Origin: Myxococcales bacterium
Lineage (GTDB): Bacteria > Myxococcota_A > Polyangia > Haliangiales > Haliangiaceae
DNA: 64,000 nt
Reading direction: 5' to 3'
Assembly (NCBI GenBank): GCA_016716835.1
Contig: JADJUW010000001.1
Location: forward strand, 3,250,313-3,314,312
The notes below the pieces were generated by a model. It was not told where the DNA came from. It saw only the letters and a program-made list of their open reading frames with translations, and ran no database searches. Both the position numbers and the translations under genes were made by a program. Positions 1 to 9,006 of the stretch are shown one piece after another. The stretch's first letter is position 1. Each line of letters starts with the position of its first letter.

Positions 1-960
1 GCACACCCAATTGGAGTGCCGCAGCCACAGCTCGCCGCGCAAGCCGTGCTGTTCGCTCCAGCTATCGAGGAAGCCGCGGACGTACGTCGGCACCAGCCAC
101 CGATCCTGTTGGTGCTGAAGCAGGCCACATCGGCGCGCGGTCGCCCGCGCCTCGGAGGCGCTGGTCGCGTCGTTTTCGAGAAACACCGGCATATAGGCGG
201 CCGCAAAGGTCGCGAGTTCGGCAACCGCGAGCACCGCATCTTCATCGATGATTGAGGTGACGGCGTCGAGCACGACGTCGACGGTGTCACCGGCGAGCTG
301 TTGCGCCTCGTCAAATTGCGCGTTGTTGCGTCGTGCCCACACCGAAAGCGGCAAGGCCTCGATCGCCTCGACAAAGCGCGGCGAGCCGATGACGGCGGCG
401 GTGCCAACCAAGAGCTCAAGCGCCGCGGGATTGCCGGCCGCCAAGCGCAACGCGAGCAGCTTGGCATCGTCCGACAATTCGGCAGCGGCATGCATGGCGA
501 GCTCTTGCGCCAAGGTCGCCGCGTCTGGTGGGGTTAGGCCCGTCAGCTTCAACAAGGCGGCTTCGCGCATGGCGACGCGCCCCGCGACGGCGACGCGTGG
601 ACGCGGCGAAAGCGCGAGCAAGCGCTGAACCACGTGATGCACCGCTTGCATGTCTTCGACCCCATCGAGGAGGAGCACCGCCGAGCGCCGCGCGAGCGCG
701 CCCGCGACATTGTCGAGGATGTCTTCACATGAGCGGTCGGGCGCACAGCTAATCCCAAGCTTGGTCGCGGTCGCCGCCAACATGCCCTCGGCGGAGGTAA
801 TGTCGGCAAGGTCAATGAGCACCGCGCCCGTGCCAAGTTCGCTGGCTAGGGCGCGCATAAAATGCGACTTGCCCACGCCGGCTGGCCCCCAGATGCATAC
901 CGCCGCGGAACCGGCGGCAAGGCGATGAAACGAGGCCAATTCGGTATGACGACCTATCAC
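1..960 (-). CDS. STAND/AAA-type ATPase, partial (3' part outside window)
   Basis: The frame is open from position 960 down to the left edge (320 codons) and starts with GTG directly after an in-frame TAG at 961-963, which fixes the start. Residues 21-28 carry a P-loop (GPAGVGKS within VCIWGPAGVGKSHF). A Walker B-like stretch (AVLLLDGVED) follows near residue 95, and then a sensor-like strand (RVAVAGRVA). This order is typical of STAND-class NTPases, which act as signalling switches with C-terminal TPR or helical sensor parts; the C-terminal part is missing here. No DNA-binding domain precedes the P-loop. It is divergent from the GH13 gene with about 90 bp between starts. Family assignment to STAND rather than another AAA+ group is inference. 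Confidence 0.75.
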   Translation of the reverse strand, partial: MIGRHTELASFHRLAAGSAAVCIWGPAGVGKSHFMRALASELGTGAVLIDLADITSAEGMLAATATKLGISCAPDRSCEDILDNVAGALARRSAVLLLDGVEDMQAVHHVVQRLLALSPRPRVAVAGRVAMREAALLKLTGLTPPDAATLAQELAMHAAAELSDDAKLLALRLAAGNPAALELLVGTAAVIGSPRFVEAIEALPLSVWARRNNAQFDEAQQLAGDTVDVVLDAVTSIIDEDAVLAVAELATFAAAYMPVFLENDATSASEARATARRCGLLQHQQDRWLVPTYVRGFLDSWSEQHGLRGELWLRHSNWVC

Positions 961-1050
961 CTATTAATGTGACCACGGCGGGCGTTGCGGTGGCAAGTGT
1001 GGTTGCCATGAAGTACCGCGCGCGGGGCGCACGCAATTGCGCGATTGCAA

Positions 1051-2916
1051 ATGATGAGATTTACACTTACACCCACCGCCATGATGCCGCGCTCGATTTG
1101 CAGTTTGCTGGCGCTTGGGTTGGCAGCCTGCGGGGGGCCCGCGGCTAGGCGCGATGCGAGCGACGTCCCGAGCGGTCCCGACAAAACCGCGCATGCATTT
1201 TCGCTGTGGGCGCCGAATGCTACCGCTGTATTTGTGCAAGGTGACTTCAATACGTGGAACGCGACCGACACGCCGATGATCGCGATGGAGGGCGGCATGT
1301 GGCAGGTCAGCGTGCCAGGTGCGCAGGTCGGCCAAGGCTATCAGTTTGTCATCCATCACGAAGGCGGCGGCGTGACGCGGCCCGATCCACGCGGCCGAGC
1401 GATGACCAATTCGATCGGCCACAGCCTGATCGTCGATCCTACCGCTTATGCCTGGCAGCATGGCGGCGTCGCGATGCCGCCGTGGAACGAACAAATCATC
1501 TACGAGATGCACATTGGCAGCTTTAACGACGCGCCCGGTGGCGGGCCGGGCACGTTCGCCTCGGCGATGGCGCGGCTGGACGATTTAGCCGAGCTTGGTG
1601 TCAACGTCATCGAGCTGCTGCCAATCGCAGAGTTCGCTGGCGACTATAGCTGGGGCTATAACGGCGCGCATCCGTTTGCCATTGAGAGCGGGTACGGCAC
1701 GCCCGATGACTTTCGTGCCCTGGTCGACGCGGCGCATGCGCGCGGCATCGCGGTGGTGGTCGACGTCGTTTACAACCATTGGGGGCCGCAAGACCTCTCG
1801 CTGTGGTGCTTTGATGGGCCCTGCCTCGGCGAGGACAATGGCGGCATCTATTTCTACACCGATTGGCGCCGCGAGAGCGGCTGGGGACCTCGTCCGGATT
1901 ACGGACGCGAAGAGGTGCGGGCCTATATCGCCGACAACGTCATGATGTGGCTTGAGGAGTACAACGTCGATGGCCTGCGGTTTGACTCGACGGTGAATAT
2001 CCGCAACGCGAGCGGCACGGATGTGCCCGAGGGCTGGTGGCTGCTGCAGGCGATCAACGACCGCGTCGACGCGCAGTATTCTGGCCGCATCATGATCGCG
2101 GAAGATTTGCAAGGCGATGCCTGGCTGACCAAGGCCACTGGCGAAGGCGGCGCGGGCTTTGATGCGCAATGGGATGGCGGGTTCTTTCACCCCATCCATG
2201 CCGTGCTCGTCGCCCCTGAAGATGGCCAGCGTTCGATGACGGTAGTCGCCGAGGCTTTGCGAGGAGGCGCAGCCGGCGCGCCATTTGCGCGCGTGGTCTA
2301 TACTGAAAACCATGACGAGGTTGCCAACGGCAAGCAGCGGCTGCCGGTGATGATCGCGCCAAACGACCCAGCAGGCTATCACGCGCGTAAGCGCTCGATG
2401 CTCGGCGCCGCGCTCGTGCTTACGGCGCCTGCGATTCCCATGCTGTTCCAAGGCCAAGAGTTTCTCGAAGATGGCTATTTTCGCGACGACGATCCGCTCG
2501 ATTGGTCGCGCGCCCAGACGTTTGCCGCCGTGCGCGCGCTGTATCGCGATTTGATCGCGCTGCGCCGCAACCTCGCCGACACCACGCGCGGCCTCACCGG
2601 CGACCGCAGCGACGTCTTTCACGTCAACGACGTCGACAAGGTCATCGCCATGCACCGGTGGTATGATGCGGCCGACGCCGGCAACGTGGTGGTGGCCTTC
2701 AATTTTGCCGACAAGGCGTATACCGGGTATCAGCTCGGCGTCCCCAGCTGCGGCACATGGCAGGTGCGATTTAATAGTGACGCGACGGCGTATGGCAGCG
2801 ATTTCGGCAATGTTGGCGCGACCAGCGTCGCCGCGAGCGCCACGCCGCGCGATGGCTTGCCGTGCAGCATTTCGTTGCCGTTAGGCCGCTACGCCGCCGT
2901 GATCTTGTCGAAGTAG
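1051..2916 (+). CDS. secreted GH13 alpha-glucan-active lipoprotein (branching-enzyme / trehalohydrolase-like)
   Basis: The N-terminus is a lipoprotein signal ending in the lipobox LAAC (Cys27), so the enzyme is probably membrane-anchored. A CBM48-like beta-sandwich follows (about 45-110), then a GH13 (beta/alpha)8 barrel. All GH13 regions are visible: VVDVVYNH (region I), DGLRFDS with the nucleophile Asp312 (II), IAEDL with acid/base Glu351 (III), and ENHDE with Asp422 (IV). The CBM48 plus barrel arrangement resembles glycogen branching enzymes and malto-oligosyltrehalose trehalohydrolases. The substrate is therefore an alpha-glucan, but exact specificity cannot be read. Family members are normally cytoplasmic, so export is unusual. 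ATG 1081 is an alternative start giving a compact 17-residue signal; neither has a clear Shine-Dalgarno. A TTG at 1045 is also in frame. Confidence 0.88.
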   Translation: MMRFTLTPTAMMPRSICSLLALGLAACGGPAARRDASDVPSGPDKTAHAFSLWAPNATAVFVQGDFNTWNATDTPMIAMEGGMWQVSVPGAQVGQGYQFVIHHEGGGVTRPDPRGRAMTNSIGHSLIVDPTAYAWQHGGVAMPPWNEQIIYEMHIGSFNDAPGGGPGTFASAMARLDDLAELGVNVIELLPIAEFAGDYSWGYNGAHPFAIESGYGTPDDFRALVDAAHARGIAVVVDVVYNHWGPQDLSLWCFDGPCLGEDNGGIYFYTDWRRESGWGPRPDYGREEVRAYIADNVMMWLEEYNVDGLRFDSTVNIRNASGTDVPEGWWLLQAINDRVDAQYSGRIMIAEDLQGDAWLTKATGEGGAGFDAQWDGGFFHPIHAVLVAPEDGQRSMTVVAEALRGGAAGAPFARVVYTENHDEVANGKQRLPVMIAPNDPAGYHARKRSMLGAALVLTAPAIPMLFQGQEFLEDGYFRDDDPLDWSRAQTFAAVRALYRDLIALRRNLADTTRGLTGDRSDVFHVNDVDKVIAMHRWYDAADAGNVVVAFNFADKAYTGYQLGVPSCGTWQVRFNSDATAYGSDFGNVGATSVAASATPRDGLPCSISLPLGRYAAVILSK

Positions 2917-2957
2917 CGGGGCTCCGGGAAGTGGTCGGCGGGTGCGTCGCGGACAAG

Positions 2958-3106
2958 GGCAGGGCGGTGGGCGCACGTCTCTTCCGCGAGCGTAGATTGC
3001 AGGGCGGCATCGCAAGCACCGAAGGTGGTGATACCACAGAGGTCTCGTTATGCTCCGGAGGGGCGCTATCCGCGAGCAGGAAGATATGTGCGCCCACCAC
3101 CCTGCC
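2958..3106. repeat. dispersed hairpin element, copy 1
   Basis: The 149-bp element lies between two convergent genes. Its ends are inverted repeats: GGCAGGGCGGTGGGCGCAC (2958-2976) pairs with 3088-3106 at 18 of 19 positions, and pairing continues inward through a TCTTCC/GGAAGA block. A small internal hairpin GTGGT-gat-ACCAC sits near 3026-3038. A second copy is at 54868-55009. There is no T-tract, so a simple intrinsic terminator is not supported. It may be a MITE-like element or a structured RNA; function unknown. Confidence 0.75.
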
Positions 3107-3117
3107 TTCTACAATAG

Positions 3118-4377
3118 CTACACGCGCTCCCACACCGAGGCGATGCCCTGGCCAACGCCGATGCACATCGAGGCGAGGCCGTAGCGCGTGCCGTTCGCGC
3201 CCGCGGCGTAGCGCTCGCCAAGCTCGGTAACGAGCGTCAGCACGAGGCGCGCACCCGAGGCGCCCAGCGGATGTCCGAGCGCGATCGCGCCGCCATTGAC
3301 ATTCACCTTATCCGGATCAAGGCCAAGCTGCGCGACGCACGGCAGCGCCTGCGCCGCAAACGCCTCATTGAGCTCGGCCAAATCGATTTGCGCTGCGGTT
3401 AGGCCTGCGCGCGCCAGCACGTGCTGCGAGGCCGGCACGGGCCCAAGGCCCATGAGGCTCGGCGCGACGCCAGCCGCGCCACCCGCGACGTAGCGCGCGC
3501 GGGGCGTAAGCCCAAGCGCCGCGATCGCGCGCTCGTTTGCAATGATTACCGCGGCGGCGCCGTCGTTGAGGCCCGACGCATTGCCTGCGGTCACCGAGCC
3601 TCGCGCTGGATCAACACCCGCGACGCCGCTGGCAAACAGGGGTTTTAGTTTCTGCAATTGTTCGAGCGTTGTGTCCGCGCGCAGGTGCTCGTCGGCGTCG
3701 ATGACAATCGCCTTGCCGGATTTCTTATCGACGCCCACGGTTACGGGGCAAATTTCCTTCGCCAGGCGCCCGCTCGCCTGCGCCGCGCCGGCGCGCTGTT
3801 GTGAGCGCAGCGCAAACGCATCTTGTGCCTCGCGCGTGACGCCGCATTGTTGCGCCACGCGTTCGGCGGTCTCACCCATGGCTAGCGTTTCGTGCGCCGC
3901 GGTCATCTTAGGATTTACAAAGCGCCAGCCCAGCGTGGTGTCGTAAAGCGTTTGGTTGCCGCGCGGATACGCCGCCTCGGGCTTGCCCATCACCAGCGGC
4001 GCGCGCGACATGCTCTCGACGCCGCCGGCGATGACCACGTCCGCCTCGCCGGTTTTGACCATGCGCGTGGCATCGATGATCGCCTGCATGCCCGAGCCGC
4101 ATAGGCGATTCACGGTAATGCCTGGCACGCTCACGGGCACCCCCGCGAGCAAGAGCGCCATGCGCGCGACGTTGCGATTGTCTTCGCCGGCTTGGTTGGC
4201 GCAACCCATGATGACGTCGCCGAGTCTCGCCGCGATGGCGGGGTGGCGCGCGAGCAAGGCGGCGATGGGAACCGCCGCCAAATCGTCGGCGCGTACACCC
4301 GCCAAGCCGCCGCCGTAGCGACCAAACGGCGTGCGGATACCGTCTATATAAAACGCTTCGAATGTAGGGTTCGCCAT
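3118..4377 (-). CDS. thiolase, 3-oxoadipyl-CoA/acetyl-CoA acyltransferase type
   Basis: The 419-residue protein has normal thiolase length. The nucleophile Cys93 is in RLCGSGMQ, His369 in GGAIALGHPLGASGAR, and the second catalytic Cys405 in SMCIGVGQG. The segment YDTTLGWRFVNP (about 164-175) closely resembles beta-ketoadipyl-CoA thiolases (PcaF/PaaJ type) more than the short biosynthetic PhaA group, so cleavage of 3-oxoadipyl-CoA or related 3-oxoacyl-CoA is the best guess. No other aromatic-degradation gene lies nearby, and a general fatty-acid or acetoacetyl-CoA thiolase cannot be excluded. It is convergent with the GH13 gene across a hairpin element. Confidence 0.9.
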   Translation of the reverse strand: MANPTFEAFYIDGIRTPFGRYGGGLAGVRADDLAAVPIAALLARHPAIAARLGDVIMGCANQAGEDNRNVARMALLLAGVPVSVPGITVNRLCGSGMQAIIDATRMVKTGEADVVIAGGVESMSRAPLVMGKPEAAYPRGNQTLYDTTLGWRFVNPKMTAAHETLAMGETAERVAQQCGVTREAQDAFALRSQQRAGAAQASGRLAKEICPVTVGVDKKSGKAIVIDADEHLRADTTLEQLQKLKPLFASGVAGVDPARGSVTAGNASGLNDGAAAVIIANERAIAALGLTPRARYVAGGAAGVAPSLMGLGPVPASQHVLARAGLTAAQIDLAELNEAFAAQALPCVAQLGLDPDKVNVNGGAIALGHPLGASGARLVLTLVTELGERYAAGANGTRYGLASMCIGVGQGIASVWERV

Positions 4378-4472
4378 GTGTCACCACTATATCCTGTGGT
4401 TTGCGCCAGGCTCGCCTCATGACGCCGCAAATAAATTGCGCCGGCCTGGTTGCACGGTAAACTTATCGACCG

Positions 4473-4997
4473 ATGTCAACGCTACCCTTGCCACACCCCT
4501 CCTTTTTTGTGCCGAGCTCGACAACGAGTTTGAGCGCCGCCGCCACCGCGCGCGCACCGTTTCGCACCCGCCGCAAATCACCCACCATGATGTCAGGCGC
4601 CATGGCGATGGCGTGGTTGGCGCACGCGCAACCGGCCTTGCTGGTCCTCGTGCGCGCGCGCTTAACGGCACGGCACGCCGACGCGCATGGCCTCGATGTT
4701 GCGTGCCAGCTATTGGTTCAGTTTCTCGAGCAGGTCGGCCGCCAGCAAGCGCTGCCGACCATGGCCGCGACCGATCTAGAACAGGCGTTGTGGCGCGCGA
4801 ACGCTGGCGGTGCCGGCGCAACGATCGACCCAACCATTTCGCAATGGGTCGCGTCGACCGCTGCCTCAGCCGAAGGCATCGACTTCTCCTTGATGGCAAC
4901 TGCGGTAGCCGGCGCCATTGCCGAAGAAACCGCGCGGCTCATGCAAGCGATCGTAGCGATATTGCTAGATCCAACGGCGGCCACAAAGTCGGCGTAG
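4473..4997 (+). CDS. hypothetical protein, Ala-rich helical
   Basis: A 174-codon frame with coding-like GC-rich third positions fills the gap between the divergent thiolase gene and the amidase gene. The first 38 residues are low-complexity, so the real start may be ATG 4587 or 4590 (MSGAMAMAWLAHAQPALL). The rest is predicted helical, with hydrophobic stretches near 45-60 and 140-165. No family or motif is recognised. The overlapping reverse-strand frames are rich in Arg and Ser and look like shadows. Confidence 0.45.
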   Translation: MSTLPLPHPSFFVPSSTTSLSAAATARAPFRTRRKSPTMMSGAMAMAWLAHAQPALLVLVRARLTARHADAHGLDVACQLLVQFLEQVGRQQALPTMAATDLEQALWRANAGGAGATIDPTISQWVASTAASAEGIDFSLMATAVAGAIAEETARLMQAIVAILLDPTAATKSA

Positions 4998-5053
4998 CCA
5001 GAGCGGCTCGAATTTGGTAATTTGCTTGGAATCTGGCGCGTAGCTGATTCCAT

Positions 5054-7648
5054 ATGGTCCTTCATCAAATTATCGCGCTGCTGTTTCAATCCGGCGACAC
5101 CTGCTTGGCGGAGCAGCAAGATGTTGGCCCGCGCCTGCCGCCTGTCGCGGGACGGCTGGCGCCCGCGCCAACCGAGCCAGATGCCGGCGTCCGGCGCGTG
5201 CGCGCGGGTCGTCGCGACGAGCGCAATATCCTGGGCGCGCCCAAATTCGGCACGCTCATGGGCAAGACGGTCTACCTCTCCGCAGGGCACGGTTGGTTTT
5301 TTCATTCGAGCGATTGGTGGACGACTCAGCGCGGCAACTCATGGGGCCTGATCGAAGATCTGATTTCCACTGAGGTAATTTCACAACACCTCATCGCGGA
5401 ATTGCAGCGCATGGGCGCCTATGTCGTGCCGATTCGCGAGTCCGATCCAAGCCCGGCCATGGTCATTGTCGACGACGAAGATCCGGGCTTTTTTATGTCC
5501 GATGATTGGCAGACGGATGCGCTCGCGGCGGGCTGGGCCACGCCCATCATGCCGCTGCAGGGGGAGCTCAACCCGTTTGAGCTCGGTGGGTCGAAGCGGT
5601 TTTTGGCGCGCTCGTTTGGCAAGTACGCCAGCTGGACGGTGAACGCGCCTGCCGATGGGGAGTTCAACGTCTACGTCAGCTGGACGCAAGAACTCAATGC
5701 GGCACCCGATGCCCACTATGTCGTTCGCCACGCCGGCGGCGAGACCCATTACCTGGTTGATCAACGCCGTCACGGCGGCACGTGGGTGTTGCTCGGGCGC
5801 CATTTCTTTCGCAAAGATGCCCCGGCGGAAGTCCGACTCATCGCGGATTCGGCAGACGAATCACGCACCATCACTGGCGATGCGGTAAGGCTCGGTGGCG
5901 GCAGCGCGCGCATCGAGCGCAATGGCAGCACCTCGGGGGCGCCGGCGTTTGAAGAAGCGGCGCGCTACAACACGCAGTTTCTCGGCGCGCCGATCGAGGT
6001 GTGGAACGCCCGCTCGACCGATCAGACCAGCGACGTTGTATCGCGGCCGCGGTTCGCCGCGTGGGACCATGAGTATGGCGAGGATGCGGTGTATGTGGCC
6101 TGGCACACCAATGCGCCGGAAGGGCCGGAGGGCACGCAGTCCTTTGCCTACGGCACGCAGAGTTACAAGCCCATCGAACAGGCCACCGGCGTGCCAGGGT
6201 CGATCGAGCTTGCCAGCCTCATTCACGACGAGCTCGTCGCCGACCTACGCGCGGGTTGGGACTCGCAGTGGGGCGATCTTAAAAAGTACACGGGCAACTT
6301 TGGCGAGCTCAACCCCGATCACAACGATGAAATGCCATCGGCGCTGATCGAGGTCGCCTTCCACGCTACCGAGGCCGATGCCAATGCGCTGCGCGAACCG
6401 GCATTTAGGCGCATCGCGGCGCGCGCCATGGCGCAAGGCATCGCCAAGTATTTTGCACAAAAAGATGGGCGCACGCTCGAACTGCCCCCCGAACCACCGA
6501 GCGCGTTGCGAATTGTGACCAGCGAAGGCCTGACGTATTTGAGTTGGCAGCCTCCGGCGGACGCCCCAGGCGGTGGTGATGCGGCGTACGCCTATCGCGT
6601 GTACCTCTCGCGCGATGGGTATGCGTTTAATGATGGCGAAGAGACCGCCGCGTACAATTTTGATCTCACCGACCAGTTGGCGTCGGGCCCTGTTTACGTG
6701 CGCGTGGCTGCGGTCAACGACGGCGGCGAATCCCGACCATCGCCAGTGCTAGGCGCGTATAGCTATGATCCAAGCTTTGTGCCCGCCGCCGGCGCCGGGT
6801 TGCGCCGGGCGCTGGTGGTGTACGGCTATAACCGACTTGACGCGGCGCAGGCGCGGCGCGTCGACTATGCGTCGCGCGATCTCGATGTGGTCGATCGCCT
6901 AGACGAGCCCGCGATTAATAATGGCAGCTATGTCGCGCGGCTGGGCGCGGCGTTGACGCAGCTGGATGAACCGTTCGATAGCGCGACCCTCGACGCCGTC
7001 ACGAGCGGCGAGGTGGCGCTAGCAGGCTATGAAACGGTCATTTGGTTGGCGGGTGACGATGGCGACGCCATGCTCGCCGATAGCCGCGTGCTCTTAGGGC
7101 TCTATCTCGACGCTGGCGGCCACGTCATCGTCAGCGGTAGCACGCTAGCGCAGCAGCTTTCGCGCATGTCGCCCAGCATGTTAGCCCGGTTCGGCGTCGC
7201 GTATGCGGCGGGTGCCGAGACCGCCGATATCGCCTCAGGCTCAACGGATTATATAGGCTGGACCGATTTGGTCGAGGTCGACGTGCGCGACACTAGCTGG
7301 GGGGCCCACCAGAGCGGCGCCATGGATTGGATCAAAGGCAATGGCGCCGGCCGCGGGGTGATGCGTTACCAAGGTGGCGTCGCGGCGGTTGCGGTGCCGG
7401 GGGCCTCGGTCTTTTTTAGCTTTCCGCTCGAAAACGTCAAAGGCGATGAGGCGCGCGCGGCCGTGCTGTTCCATGCGCTGGGCGCGGTGCGCCTGACCGA
7501 CGGCAAGCTGCCCGAAACACCTAACGGGTGTTTGTCGTGTGATGGCGGCCGGACGCCTGGTGGTTTTTCGTGGATTCTGAGCGGTGTGGTGTTGCTGCTC
7601 TTGACCACCGCGCGTCGGCGGCCCAAAATGCGCCGTTATGTCAAATAG
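5054..7648 (+). CDS. surface N-acetylmuramoyl-L-alanine amidase with inserted golvesin-like domain, FnIII and MYXO-CTERM-like tail
   Basis: An Amidase_3-type zinc hydrolase is interrupted by another domain. The first metal His is in VYLSAGHGW (His79), the second half carries AWHTNAP, and PSALIEVAFH holds the acidic residue. Between them (about 150-285) lies a beta-rich region resembling golvesin C-terminal-like domains (SWTVNAPADGEFNVYVSW, then TWVLLGRHFF). A fibronectin type III domain follows (about 485-575), then a Rossmann-like region. The C-terminus has two Cys (GCLSCDGG), a transmembrane stretch (ILSGVVLLLL) and an Arg cluster, resembling the MYXO-CTERM sorting signal. The role is probably cleavage of peptidoglycan stem peptides. 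The N-terminus is poorly defined, with a weak signal peptide from ATG 5054. Its end overlaps the next gene by 11 bp. Confidence 0.8.
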   Translation: MVLHQIIALLFQSGDTCLAEQQDVGPRLPPVAGRLAPAPTEPDAGVRRVRAGRRDERNILGAPKFGTLMGKTVYLSAGHGWFFHSSDWWTTQRGNSWGLIEDLISTEVISQHLIAELQRMGAYVVPIRESDPSPAMVIVDDEDPGFFMSDDWQTDALAAGWATPIMPLQGELNPFELGGSKRFLARSFGKYASWTVNAPADGEFNVYVSWTQELNAAPDAHYVVRHAGGETHYLVDQRRHGGTWVLLGRHFFRKDAPAEVRLIADSADESRTITGDAVRLGGGSARIERNGSTSGAPAFEEAARYNTQFLGAPIEVWNARSTDQTSDVVSRPRFAAWDHEYGEDAVYVAWHTNAPEGPEGTQSFAYGTQSYKPIEQATGVPGSIELASLIHDELVADLRAGWDSQWGDLKKYTGNFGELNPDHNDEMPSALIEVAFHATEADANALREPAFRRIAARAMAQGIAKYFAQKDGRTLELPPEPPSALRIVTSEGLTYLSWQPPADAPGGGDAAYAYRVYLSRDGYAFNDGEETAAYNFDLTDQLASGPVYVRVAAVNDGGESRPSPVLGAYSYDPSFVPAAGAGLRRALVVYGYNRLDAAQARRVDYASRDLDVVDRLDEPAINNGSYVARLGAALTQLDEPFDSATLDAVTSGEVALAGYETVIWLAGDDGDAMLADSRVLLGLYLDAGGHVIVSGSTLAQQLSRMSPSMLARFGVAYAAGAETADIASGSTDYIGWTDLVEVDVRDTSWGAHQSGAMDWIKGNGAGRGVMRYQGGVAAVAVPGASVFFSFPLENVKGDEARAAVLFHALGAVRLTDGKLPETPNGCLSCDGGRTPGGFSWILSGVVLLLLTTARRRPKMRRYVK

Positions 7649-8264
7649 CTTGGTCTCGCCTCAGGCCGTCGAAACTACGATTGCGACGTTTTTACGCCTC
7701 GACAAACGCGGTGATCGCGGCGCGATGAACAAGATCGCGCAGCGCCTGCAGCGCGAGCAGCCGCTCATCTTGCAGTATGGCGCCCAGCTCAGCACGGCGC
7801 ACGATGCGGCTACAGGCGAGGCGGGGGTGTTTTACATGACCCTGGCCTGGTCGATGTTTGACCATCATTATTCGTCGACGGTGCCGCGCGTCACCGACGC
7901 AAACCTGGCCGCGGCCAAAGAGGAGATCGCAGCCGCGTTGGCGGCGGAGCCCGTGCTTGCGGGGAGGCCGGTGCACGAGCGCATCGCCAGCGTCGTGCGC
8001 GCCCGCCAACCGCACATCTGTAGCAAGTTTGCCGAGCTCATTGAGGAAGACGTGCGGGAGGCGGCCATGACCGAGGCGACGGCAACGGCGCTCATCGAGC
8101 CCCTGCAGGTGGTGGTCGAGGCCCTTGACGCGGCGGTAAGCGAGCGGCGACCAGGCGAACGCCAAGGCACAGTTGTCAAGGCGGCCGAGACCCCAGGCCG
8201 CAACGATGCCTGCCCGTGCGGCTCAGGCAAAAAATACAAAAAGTGCCACGCGGTGGCGCCGTAG
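7638..8264 (+). CDS. SEC-C metal-binding motif protein
   Basis: The last 22 of 208 residues form a classic SEC-C zinc motif: GRNDACPCGSGKKYKKCH with Cys192, Cys194, Cys203 and His204. The same motif ends SecA and many small chaperone-like or nuclease-associated proteins. The preceding helical part (about 1-180) matches no family I recognise. Start ATG 7638 overlaps the amidase gene by 11 bp, and the next gene starts 9 nt after its stop, so the three are likely co-transcribed. Zinc binding is expected; the partner is unknown. Confidence 0.8.
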   Translation: MSNSLVSPQAVETTIATFLRLDKRGDRGAMNKIAQRLQREQPLILQYGAQLSTAHDAATGEAGVFYMTLAWSMFDHHYSSTVPRVTDANLAAAKEEIAAALAAEPVLAGRPVHERIASVVRARQPHICSKFAELIEEDVREAAMTEATATALIEPLQVVVEALDAAVSERRPGERQGTVVKAAETPGRNDACPCGSGKKYKKCHAVAP

Positions 8265-8273
8265 GCGCGAGCG

Positions 8274-8960
8274 TTGTCGCGCTCGCCGTTGCTTGCGCCA
8301 GAGGCGGTGCGCTTTCGCGACGACTATGTCGTAGCGGTCGCCAAGCCCAGCGGCATGGTGGTGCATCGCGGCTGGGCCAATGATGGCCTGCCGCTCTTGC
8401 AAGCGGTGCGTGATACGCTTGGCCAATACGTGTATCCGATCCATCGCATCGATCGGGGCGCCTCGGGCGTGGTGTTGTTTGCGCTGTCAAGTGAGGCCGC
8501 GCGGGTGCTCGGCATCGCGCTCGCGGCTGGCGAATTTACCAAGACGTATGTCGCGCTGACGCGCGGCGTGCCGGTGGCCGGCGACATTGACCACGCGCTG
8601 CAAGATGAAGATGGCGTGGTGCAGGCCGCGCGCACCACGGTCGCCGTGCGTCACGACTGGGGTCGCTATGCCTTGGTAGAGGCGGTGCCGCATACGGGTC
8701 GCACGCACCAAATAAGGCGCCATCTCAAGCACGTCTCGTGTCCGCTGATCGGTGACGTCCGTTATGGCAAGGGGCCGTACAATCGCCTATTTCGCACCCA
8801 TTACGGCCTGGCGAGGCTGGCGTTGCACGCCGAGTCGCTGGCGTTTACCCACCCGCACACGGGCGCACGCATGTTGGTGACGGCGCCCCTGCCCAACGAT
8901 TTTGCAGCGTGCGTGGCGCAGCTCGCGCACGACGTGCGGGTGCCGGGCCACGATTCCTAA
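8274..8960 (+). CDS. truC: RluA-family pseudouridine synthase, TruC-like
   Basis: The catalytic motif HRIDRGASG contains the Asp that attacks the target uridine. KPSGMVVHRGW and GRTHQIRRHL are further family motifs. The short length (228 residues), absence of an S4 domain, and close match of the first 60 residues to TruC point to tRNA uridine-65 modification. RluA-type rRNA synthases are alternatives. The start is TTG at 8274, with no nearby ATG that would keep the KPSG region. It follows the SEC-C gene by 9 nt. Confidence 0.85.
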   Translation: MSRSPLLAPEAVRFRDDYVVAVAKPSGMVVHRGWANDGLPLLQAVRDTLGQYVYPIHRIDRGASGVVLFALSSEAARVLGIALAAGEFTKTYVALTRGVPVAGDIDHALQDEDGVVQAARTTVAVRHDWGRYALVEAVPHTGRTHQIRRHLKHVSCPLIGDVRYGKGPYNRLFRTHYGLARLALHAESLAFTHPHTGARMLVTAPLPNDFAACVAQLAHDVRVPGHDS

Positions 8961-9006
8961 GTGCCATCGACGCTTGGGGCCGCGCCGGTTGTGTTACTGA
9001 CGCGGC

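Noticed and set aside
1585..2655. 356-codon open frame on the minus strand
   Set aside because: It lies wholly antisense to the GH13 gene, whose catalytic motifs are intact; high GC produces long shadow frames.
4718..5305. 195-codon minus-strand frame
   Set aside because: Composition is unlike protein (Ser/Arg/Cys scatter), and it overlaps two better plus-strand frames.
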